Of a DNA stretch of 36,278 bases, positions 30,366 through 36,278 are shown piece by piece. The notes under the pieces are model-generated. The model saw only the letters and a list, made by a program, of their open reading frames with translations. It made no database searches and was not told the DNA's origin. The translations under genes were made by a program, and so were the position numbers. Source of the DNA: Phycisphaerales bacterium (GTDB lineage Bacteria > Planctomycetota > Phycisphaerae > Phycisphaerales > UBA1924); NCBI GenBank assembly GCA_029260375.1, contig JAJDDI010000015.1, positions 1-36,278 on the forward strand. The letters are read 5' to 3'. How positions within the stretch are numbered: position 1 is the stretch's first letter; every line of letters begins with the position of its first letter.

Positions 30366-31085
30366 GTGGGTGATCCGTATGAACTCGCTCCTGGCGTCAA
30401 CGCCCCGGATCTGCCGGGGCGGGTGGTGCTGCGCGAGTCGGTCGAGGACACGCTCGATGCCGCGGCGAGCGAGCTGTTCGTGCTGAGCCTGGACTGCGTG
30501 CGTGCCTTCGGGGACTTCCACCTCGCGCTGAGCGTGTCGCCCTCGCTCGAAGGATTGTTCCAGCGGCTGATGGTGGACCCCAAGTTCCGGACCCTGCCGT
30601 GGAGCCGGACGCACCTCTGGCTCGCCTGCGAGACGCTGGGCGAGCGGGCCGGTGCGTTCGGGCGTGAGCTGCGAGAACTGGTCATCGAGCACGCGGGGAT
30701 TCCTGACGGGCAGGCCCACCTGATCCCGACGGACGACGACGACGCCGCCCGGGCGTACGCGGGCGAGCTTCGCGAGACGCTGGCCTGGCGAGAGCCCGGG
30801 CACGACCGGCTCGACGCGAGCGTGCTGGCGTTGGACGACCCGATCACGGGGGTTGATCCGGCGCAGACCGATGAGCTGGTTGTCGCGGGCGAGGATGGCG
30901 TGGTCCGCCTGTCGCGCCGCCTGATCAACGCGTCGCGGATGATCGGCGTGCTCGGGACGGGGGCGCCCGCGTTCGCGTGCCTGGGCGCCCGAGAGGACGA
31001 TTCACACGCGTTCGGGCTCGAGCCCATCGGGGGCGAGCTGAAATGGTTCCTGGATCACGCGGCCTGCGCAGGAGCATCGCCATGA
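30366..31085 (+). CDS. 6-phosphogluconolactonase-like protein with degenerate active site
   Basis: The 239-residue protein resembles the Pgl/DevB and glucosamine-6-phosphate isomerase superfamily in order of segments: ASELFVLSLDCVRAFGDFHLALSVSPSLEGLFQRLMVDPKFRTLPWSRTHLWLACETLGERAGAFGRELRELV, then HLIPTDDDDAARAYAGELRETL and VRLSRRLINASRMIGVLGTGA. The hallmark motifs are altered. The SGGSTP loop reads SVSPSLE, the DER(W/Y)VP strand reads ACETLG, and the GxGxDGHxASLFP loop reads ALDDPITGVDPA. Lactonase activity is therefore doubtful. The start is GTG at 30366. Its stop overlaps the start of the pseudouridine synthase gene (ATGA), so the two are translationally coupled. Confidence 0.6.
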   Translation: MGDPYELAPGVNAPDLPGRVVLRESVEDTLDAAASELFVLSLDCVRAFGDFHLALSVSPSLEGLFQRLMVDPKFRTLPWSRTHLWLACETLGERAGAFGRELRELVIEHAGIPDGQAHLIPTDDDDAARAYAGELRETLAWREPGHDRLDASVLALDDPITGVDPAQTDELVVAGEDGVVRLSRRLINASRMIGVLGTGAPAFACLGAREDDSHAFGLEPIGGELKWFLDHAACAGASP

Positions 31086-31852
31086 ACAGCCCGAGCGTCG
31101 AGCCCAACCCACGCGTTACCTTCCGCGTTCACCACGAGGACGAGCACATGCTCGTGGTGGAGAAGCCCGCGCGGGTCGTCACGCAGCCTGGCGTGGGGCA
31201 CCAGCACGACACCCTGCTCAACGGCCTGTTCGCGACGCACGGCGAGCGCCTGCAGAACCTGGGCCAGGCCCGCGACTTTGGGCTCCTCCACCGCCTGGAC
31301 AAGGAAACGTCGGGACTGGTGATCGTGGCGCTGAGCGGGAAGGCGTACGACGAGATGCGTCGCAAGTTCGCGCAGCGCGAGGTGAGCAAGTACTACTGGG
31401 CGATCGTGCACAAGGCGCCGCGCGAGGAGACCGGCGTCATCCGCAGGCCGATCATCGAGCTGCTGCGGCGCAAGGACCGGTACACCTCTCGCAAGATCGC
31501 GCGCATCTCCGCCAGCGGCAAGAGCGCCCTGACGGCGTACCGCACCCTCGAGGTCTCGGAGTTTGGCGCCCTCGTCGAGGCCAGACCCGTCACCGGGCGC
31601 CTGCATCAGGTCCGTGTCCACCTGGACCTGATCGGGTGCGCCGTCTTGGGCGATGATGTGTACGGACCGCGGAGCGTGTGGAAGGCCGCGCCCCGCCTGG
31701 CGCTGCACGCCCACCGCCTGCGCTTTGCGCACCCGGTCACGGGCGAGGCGATGGACATGCAGTCGCACTTCCCCAGGGACCTGCGCGGCACGCTCAAGGC
31801 CATCCGCCTTCGTCGCCCGGACCTCGAGCACGACCCGGTCGGGTCAGGCTAG
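31082..31852 (+). CDS. RluA-family pseudouridine synthase
   Basis: The 256-residue protein isomerises a uridine in rRNA or tRNA. It has VVEKPARVVTQPG (the EKPxGxxxxP motif, residues 26-37) and the catalytic GLLHRLDKETSGLVI with Asp73. KYYWAIV and the conserved VEARPVTGRLHQVRVHLDLIGCAVLGDDVYG (motif III, RHQIR equivalent) follow. There is no S4 domain, which fits the RluA/RluC-like shorter forms; the target base cannot be told. The start ATG overlaps the stop of the upstream gene. Its stop lies 9 bp inside the 3' end of the convergent hemW gene. Confidence 0.88.
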   Translation: MNSPSVEPNPRVTFRVHHEDEHMLVVEKPARVVTQPGVGHQHDTLLNGLFATHGERLQNLGQARDFGLLHRLDKETSGLVIVALSGKAYDEMRRKFAQREVSKYYWAIVHKAPREETGVIRRPIIELLRRKDRYTSRKIARISASGKSALTAYRTLEVSEFGALVEARPVTGRLHQVRVHLDLIGCAVLGDDVYGPRSVWKAAPRLALHAHRLRFAHPVTGEAMDMQSHFPRDLRGTLKAIRLRRPDLEHDPVGSG

Positions 31853-33100
31853 GGCATCCATCAGGTCCGACGCGACCCGGTCGCCCATCAGGAACCCGGC
31901 GTCGGTCAGCACCCAACGCCGATCACGCTCGATGAGCAGCCCGACCTCCTTGTGCCAGGCGGCGCTGGTTTCGAGCCTGCGCCTGGCCCCGGGCGCGACG
32001 CGCTCGGCCGCGGCGCACACGACGTCGATCTCCAGCCCCTCGCGCAGGCGGATGCCGGTCATGATCCGCTCACGCATCGCCCGGCGCCCGTCGGGCGGCT
32101 CGTGCTCGATAATCGGGGCGAACCCCTCGTCGTCGATGCTCAGGTAGTCGTCAAGCCTGGGCGTGTTTTTCCAGCGATGCCCCGCGACGTGCCCGGACGC
32201 GGATGGGCCGGCCGCGAGCCAGTCGTGCTGGCGCCAGTACGCCATGTTGTGGGCGCACTCGCGCCCTGGCCGGGCGTAGTTGGAGACCTCGTAGCGGTCC
32301 AGGCCCTGAGCGCGCAGTCGCTCGACGGTCAGCTCGTACATGTCCGCCTCGAGGTCCTCATCGGCGCGGATGAACTCGTCGCGCTCGAGGCGGGCGGTCA
32401 TCGCGGTGTTGGGCTCGTAGGTGAGCGCGTAGCACGAGAGGTGCTCGGTCCCGAGCCCGATGGCCCGCTCCAGGTCACCCGTCCACTCCTCGAGGCTCTG
32501 CCCGGGCACGGCGAAAATCAGGTCCACGGATTGGCGCCCGATCCCCGCGCCCCGTGCCAGCTCGACGGACCTTGCGACGTTGGCCGGGTCGTGCCGGCGT
32601 TCGAGCGTGTGCAGATGGTTCGTGTTGAAGGACTGGGCGCCGATGGAGATCCGGTTGACGCCGCCGGCGACGAGGACGTCGAACAACTCGGGCGTGGCGG
32701 TCTCGGGGTTGCACTCGACGCTGAACTCACCCTGCCCGGATCGGATGGGGCTCAGGTCGAAGGCGCGGTCGAGGGTCGTCAGCAGGTCGGTCCAGAGGGC
32801 CGGGGCCAGGAGGGTGGGGGTGCCCCCACCGACGAAGATGGACTCGAGCGGGGCGGCCAGCGGCGCCTGGGCCAGCAGCTCGCGCTGGAGGCGCTGGGTG
32901 AACGCGAGCTGGCGGTCCTGGCGGTCCACGATGGAGTAGAAGTCGCAGTAATGGCACTTGTGGGCGCAGAACGGGAGGTGGATGTAGAGGGACCGGGGGC
33001 CCTGGGCGGGCGCGAGGGATTCGCCGGCGTCGGCGAGGAGGCGGCGGGCCGTCTGACGCGGGCGTTGCTCGGGCAGTGAGATGGCGATATCGTTCGTCAT
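31844..33100 (-). CDS. hemW: Radical SAM heme chaperone HemW (HemN-like)
   Basis: The 418-residue protein has the radical SAM cluster motif FCAHKCHYCDF (Cys45, Cys49, Cys52) close to the N-terminus and IFVGGGTPTLL (GGTP, SAM binding). EFSVECNPETATPELFDVLVAGGVNRISIGAQSF and the HemW-type C-terminal part with ECAHNMAYWRQHDWLAAGPSASG follow. The residue pattern fits HemW, which binds heme and delivers it to respiratory proteins, rather than true coproporphyrinogen dehydrogenase HemN; the two are hard to separate by eye. An N-terminal extension of about 35 residues precedes the SLYIHLPFC motif. The gene overlaps the convergent pseudouridine synthase gene by 9 bp. Confidence 0.85.
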   Translation of the reverse strand: MTNDIAISLPEQRPRQTARRLLADAGESLAPAQGPRSLYIHLPFCAHKCHYCDFYSIVDRQDRQLAFTQRLQRELLAQAPLAAPLESIFVGGGTPTLLAPALWTDLLTTLDRAFDLSPIRSGQGEFSVECNPETATPELFDVLVAGGVNRISIGAQSFNTNHLHTLERRHDPANVARSVELARGAGIGRQSVDLIFAVPGQSLEEWTGDLERAIGLGTEHLSCYALTYEPNTAMTARLERDEFIRADEDLEADMYELTVERLRAQGLDRYEVSNYARPGRECAHNMAYWRQHDWLAAGPSASGHVAGHRWKNTPRLDDYLSIDDEGFAPIIEHEPPDGRRAMRERIMTGIRLREGLEIDVVCAAAERVAPGARRRLETSAAWHKEVGLLIERDRRWVLTDAGFLMGDRVASDLMDALA

Positions 33101-33230
33101 CGCGTCTGGGGGCTGATCCGTCCAACAGGCGTCCGATTTCGGCGATCCGGGGTGTCCCGAGCGTCGCCGCCGATCGCACAGGTCCCCCGGAGCGGGAAGT
33201 TCGGCTCCGGGTCAGAGAGGATAGTCACGC

Positions 33231-33725
33231 GTGGATGTCGTCCTGATCCGAGTCACCGAAGACGGCCGAATGCAGGAACTGCCCATCAAGCGCGATCGCG
33301 TCGTGATCGGGCGCCAGACGGACTGCGACGTGCGGGTGCCCGCGGCGGGGATCTCGCGCCGTCACTGCGAGATCGTGCAGGAAGAGGGCGGGCCGCTCAT
33401 CCGCGATCTTGGGTCGAGCAACGGGACCTGGGTGAACCAGGAGCGCGTGGAGTCCGCGCGGCTCTCCGCGGGCGATCTGGTGAGTTTCGGGTCGTTTGTC
33501 TTCGTGGTTCGCATCGACGGGAGCCCGGCGGAGATCGAGCCGGAGCACTGCTTCGAGGACGGGCTGCCGGAGGCGGAAGAGGCGAAGGCGCCGTCGCGGG
33601 TGGCCAAGTCCGGCGGGCCCGGCGGAGCCGGCGCGGGCGGTGCGGGCGGCGTCAACGACGACAGCAGCGTCTTCGACTTCGACTTTGATCTGTCTGACGA
33701 CGACGACTCGCAGCCCCCGCTCTGA
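33231..33725 (+). CDS. FHA-domain protein with acidic low-complexity tail
   Basis: The 164-residue protein has one forkhead-associated domain (residues 1-95), a phosphothreonine-binding module. Core residues are visible: VVIGRQTDCDVRVP (Gly27-Arg28), GISRRHCEIV (Ser42 and His45) and RDLGSSNGTWVN (Asn64). The remainder is a Gly/Ala linker (near 126-141) and a highly acidic end (DFDFDFDLSDDDDSQPPL region). The domain suggests a partner phosphorylated by a Hanks-type kinase, not encoded here. The start is GTG at 33231; the frame begins directly with the first strand. It diverges from hemW and converges with a small zinc-ribbon gene. Confidence 0.86.
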   Translation: MDVVLIRVTEDGRMQELPIKRDRVVIGRQTDCDVRVPAAGISRRHCEIVQEEGGPLIRDLGSSNGTWVNQERVESARLSAGDLVSFGSFVFVVRIDGSPAEIEPEHCFEDGLPEAEEAKAPSRVAKSGGPGGAGAGGAGGVNDDSSVFDFDFDLSDDDDSQPPL

Positions 33726-33745
33726 GCGCGCGGCGCGATCGGCGC

Positions 33746-33934
33746 TCAGGCGGCCCTGGGGTCCTGGCTCTTGGCGTCCTTGGACTCCGTGGCGGCCTTG
33801 GCCTCGGGCACGCGGATGTTCGTGCTGCAGTTGCGGCACCGGACCGTCTTGCCGCGGGCGCTGGTGGGCACCGCCAGCACCTTCCGGCAGGTCAGGTTCG
33901 GGCACATGATCCGGACGGTTTCGTCGTTGGCCAT
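33746..33934 (-). CDS. Small zinc-ribbon protein (62 aa)
   Basis: The 62-residue protein carries one zinc-ribbon: MCPNLTCRKVLAVPTSARGKTVRCRNCSTNIRVP. The knuckle pattern CPNLTC and CRNC gives four cysteines, as in short planctomycete zinc-ribbon proteins related to the MJ0042/zinc-finger type. The C-terminal tail (about 20 residues) is Lys/Ala/Asp-rich and probably disordered. No other domain is present. The ATG at 33934 is preferred over a GTG five codons earlier, since GGAG lies upstream at reasonable spacing. It ends 20 bp from the FHA gene stop (convergent) and diverges from purA. Function is unknown. Confidence 0.7.
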   Translation of the reverse strand: MANDETVRIMCPNLTCRKVLAVPTSARGKTVRCRNCSTNIRVPEAKAATESKDAKSQDPRAA

Positions 33935-34119
33935 TGAGGCGATCTCCACGATTGTGCTTCACATCGGACGGGCGGCGTGCCGGCTTGATCAGAACCACCC
34001 ACGAATCGGGCGTTGCTCGCCCGCCGGACGCCTGTCGGTGAAAGGGGTAAGGTTCACCGCGTCGGGGGGTTCTTGGAGGGTCCGAGAACGCTGTCCGAGG
34101 GTCTCTGCCGGAGCGTGCG

Positions 34120-35442
34120 TTGGCTGATGCGAATCCCAGATCGACCGCCGTCATCGGGCTCCAGTGGGGCGACGAGGGCAAGGGCAAGCTCGTGGACCGC
34201 CTCGCGGGGAAGCACGACGCGACCGTCCGCTTCAACGGGGGCGCCAACGCCGGGCACTCGGTGGTCGTGGGGGGCAAGCGGTACGCGCTGCACCTGATGC
34301 CCTCGGGCGTGCTGTCGGAGCGGGCGTTGGGCGTGATCGGCAACGGCGTCGTCGTCGATCCCGAGGCGCTGCTCAAGGAGATCGACGCGCTGAGCTCGCA
34401 GGGCGTTGATACTTCCAGGCTCGTGATCTCGGACCGGGCACACGTCGTGCTGCCCTACCACAAGGTCGAGGACGAGCTGCGCGAGGCGTTCCTCAGCGGG
34501 GGCGCCATCGGCACGACCAAGAGGGGCATCGGGCCGGCGTACGGCGACAAGGTGCAGCGGTCCGCGGGGGTTCGCATGGGCGACCTGACCCGCCCGGACG
34601 TGCTTCGGGAGAAGGTCGAGCTGGCGTGCCGGCTTAAGAACGTGACGGTGCAGCGGATGTGCGAGGAGGCGGGCCTGGCGCCGACGGTTCTGAACGCGGA
34701 CGAGATCAGCGCGCAGGCCCTGTCTTGGGGCGAGCGTCTGGCGCCGATGATCGATGACACGGTGTACCTGCTCAACACGATGTACCGCGATGGCAAGCGG
34801 CTGCTGTTCGAGGGCGCCAACGCGACGCTGCTGGACGTGGACCACGGGACCTACCCGTACGTGACGAGCAGCAACAGCTCGGCGCTGGGCATCTGCGCGG
34901 GCGCGGGGGTGGCGCCGAGCGTGGTGGGGCGGGTGATCGGTGTCATGAAGGCGTACAGCACACGCGTGGGCGCGGGGCCGATGCCCACGGAGCTGTCCGA
35001 CGCCACGGGCGACCTGATCCGCGAGCGCGGGCGTGAGTTCGGCACGACCACCGGGCGCCCCCGGCGCGTGGGCTGGCTGGACCTGGTCGCGGTTCGATAC
35101 AGCGTGATGCTCAACGGCGCCGACGAGGTGGCGATGACCCTGCTCGACGTGCTCAGCGGGTTCGATGAGCTGCGGCTCTGCGTCGCGTACAACACGCCCG
35201 ATGGTCAGACCGACCGGTTCATCCCCGACGGCGCCCGCCTGTCCCGCGCGACGCCAGTGTACGAGACGCTGCCCGGGTTTACGCAGGATCTGACCGGATG
35301 CCGTTCTCTGGACGAACTGCCCGTTGCGGCCCGGGCGTACGTGGAGCGGATCGAGTCGTTCATCGGGGCGCCGATCAGCTCGATCGGGGTGGGGCCTGAC
35401 CGTGAGCAGACCATCGACGTGTCGCCGGGCGTGGGCGTCTGA
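34120..35442 (+). CDS. purA: Adenylosuccinate synthetase
   Basis: PurA joins IMP and aspartate at the expense of GTP, the first committed step to AMP. The 440-residue protein has the N-terminal GLQWGDEGKGKLVDRLA (P-loop-like, residues 13-29), VRFNGGANAGHSVVV (36-50, the catalytic His in NAGH) and GTTKRGIGPAYGDKV. LLFEGANATLLDVDHGTYPYVTSSN, the GVMKAYSTRVGAGPMPTEL segment, FGTTTGRPRRVGWLDLVAVRYS (IMP/aspartate loop) and a closing GVGPDREQTI follow. All motifs are intact and the length is normal. The start is TTG at 34120 with CGGAG seven bases upstream; no ATG or GTG in frame is better placed. uppS follows after 50 bp, so co-transcription is likely. Confidence 0.96.
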   Translation: MADANPRSTAVIGLQWGDEGKGKLVDRLAGKHDATVRFNGGANAGHSVVVGGKRYALHLMPSGVLSERALGVIGNGVVVDPEALLKEIDALSSQGVDTSRLVISDRAHVVLPYHKVEDELREAFLSGGAIGTTKRGIGPAYGDKVQRSAGVRMGDLTRPDVLREKVELACRLKNVTVQRMCEEAGLAPTVLNADEISAQALSWGERLAPMIDDTVYLLNTMYRDGKRLLFEGANATLLDVDHGTYPYVTSSNSSALGICAGAGVAPSVVGRVIGVMKAYSTRVGAGPMPTELSDATGDLIRERGREFGTTTGRPRRVGWLDLVAVRYSVMLNGADEVAMTLLDVLSGFDELRLCVAYNTPDGQTDRFIPDGARLSRATPVYETLPGFTQDLTGCRSLDELPVAARAYVERIESFIGAPISSIGVGPDREQTIDVSPGVGV

Positions 35443-35492
35443 AAGACGAGGCCCGCGCGTCCCCAGGAGCAGGGGCAGGACGAAGGAACCGC

Positions 35493-36278
35493 ATGACGCC
35501 CGAGACCACGCCATCCGCAGTCGGGACCGAGCCGGGTGAGACGTCCGCGTTTGCCAGCGATCCGAGCGCCATCGCGGTGATCGAGCGGATGCGCCGGCGC
35601 ACGCCCGAGGCCGACCCGCTGGCAGCGCTCCCCGACGTGCACCCGGAGCGGATCCCGCGCCACATCGCGATCATCATGGACGGCAACGGGCGGTGGGCCG
35701 AGCAGCGGGGTTTCCCAAGAGTGTTCGGGCACCGCAACGGCGCGATCTCGGTTCGGGATGTCGTGACGGAGGCGGGGCGCCTGGGCGTCGAGGCGCTGAC
35801 GCTGTACTCGTTCAGTGCCGAGAACTGGAAGCGCCCGAAGGACGAGATCGACGCGCTCATGGACCTGTGCGTGACGTACTGCGACGGCGAGCGGGACAAG
35901 CTGGCCGAGAAGAACGTGCACGTGCGGGTGATCGGGCGCATCCACGAGCTGCCCAACGCGGCCCGCGAGGCGATCGGACGCCTGGAGGCGACGACGAAGG
36001 GCTGCACGGGCCCGACGCTGTGCCTGGCGATCAACTACGGATCACGCAACGAGATCGTGGACGCGGTGCGATCGATCGCTCAGCGCGTCGCCAGCGGACA
36101 GATCGCGCCCGAGGCGGTCACCGAGTCGCTGATCGATCAGAGCCTGTACACCGCGGGCCTGCCCGACCCGGACCTGATGATCCGCACGGGCGGGGAGATG
36201 CGGATCAGCAACTACCTGCTCTGGCAGCTGAGCTACGCGGAGCTGTACGTTTCCGACCTGCTCTGGCCCGATTTCGAC
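35493..36278 (+). CDS. uppS: Isoprenyl transferase (undecaprenyl diphosphate synthase), 3' end beyond window
   Basis: This cis-prenyltransferase makes the C55 lipid carrier for envelope polymers. The 262 visible residues have HIAIIMDGNGRWAEQRG (residues 57-73, catalytic Asp63), GHRNGAISVRDVV (79-91) and LTLYSFSAENWKRP. INYGSRNEIVDAVR and the C-terminal DLMIRTGGEMRISNYLLWQLSYAELYVSDLLWPDF follow. The last is the RTGGExRxSNFLLWQ signature, so only the final 20 or so residues are missing. An N-terminal extension of about 55 residues, unusual in length, precedes the core; the ATG at 35493 has AAGGA upstream and the extension is in frame. It lies 50 bp after purA. Confidence 0.94.
   Translation, partial: MTPETTPSAVGTEPGETSAFASDPSAIAVIERMRRRTPEADPLAALPDVHPERIPRHIAIIMDGNGRWAEQRGFPRVFGHRNGAISVRDVVTEAGRLGVEALTLYSFSAENWKRPKDEIDALMDLCVTYCDGERDKLAEKNVHVRVIGRIHELPNAAREAIGRLEATTKGCTGPTLCLAINYGSRNEIVDAVRSIAQRVASGQIAPEAVTESLIDQSLYTAGLPDPDLMIRTGGEMRISNYLLWQLSYAELYVSDLLWPDFD

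Overview
The window looks like chromosome from a high-GC planctomycete, most likely of the Phycisphaerae (roughly two thirds G+C judged by eye). Three things point there. A secreted protein ends in two 'DFSD(V)xAFLxxF' dockerin-like repeats. A second secreted protein has a PEP-CTERM-like tail (PAPGA, hydrophobic stretch, RRRR). There is also an H-X9-DG type pseudopilin and several small zinc-ribbon membrane proteins. The gene content is mostly housekeeping. It includes an RNase P RNA gene, tyrS, prfA, purA, uppS, recO, hemW, thiE, a fused aroD-aroE and a long-chain polyprenyl diphosphate synthase. No tRNA, rRNA, CRISPR array, prophage or integrase was seen.

Layout. 1-5.0 kb: 5' part of an asparagine synthetase, a membrane protein, UDP-glucose dehydrogenase, a methyltransferase and a polyprenyl synthase. 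5.0-7.9 kb: two secreted surface-type proteins on the minus strand, then a pseudopilin on the plus strand, with a Fur-box-like palindrome between the divergent genes. 7.9-11.7 kb: tyrS, a CBS-pair protein, a degenerate Gfo/Idh/MocA-like oxidoreductase and rnpB, with two REPIN-like double hairpins. 11.7-18.0 kb: a zinc-ribbon membrane protein, a REP-associated tyrosine transposase (RAYT) bracketed by its own inverted REPs, then a leftward run (ABC ATPase, ABC permease, methyltransferase, zinc-ribbon membrane protein, aldehyde dehydrogenase) that is probably one operon. 18.0-21.0 kb: small secreted protein, prfA, tandem universal stress protein, DUF378 protein. 21.2-25.6 kb: a methyltransferase-aroDE-membrane protein operon, then a convergent FabZ-ACP-FabZ operon. 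25.6-36.3 kb: recO, HDOD regulator, M16 peptidase with thiE, a degenerate 6-phosphogluconolactonase-like protein coupled to an RluA-type pseudouridine synthase, hemW, an FHA protein, a zinc-ribbon protein, purA and the 5' part of uppS.

The most distinctive theme is repeat biology. One RAYT gene sits between perfect 30-bp inverted copies of a REP hairpin. A diverged pair with the same core lies 11 kb away, and two further REPIN-like pairs of other families sit in intergenic spaces. A different palindromic repeat has been absorbed in frame into a methyltransferase whose paralogue in this same window lacks it. The FabZ-ACP-FabZ operon with an enlarged acyl carrier protein is the best candidate for a non-standard biochemical pathway. 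No wholly new system can be demonstrated from sequence alone.
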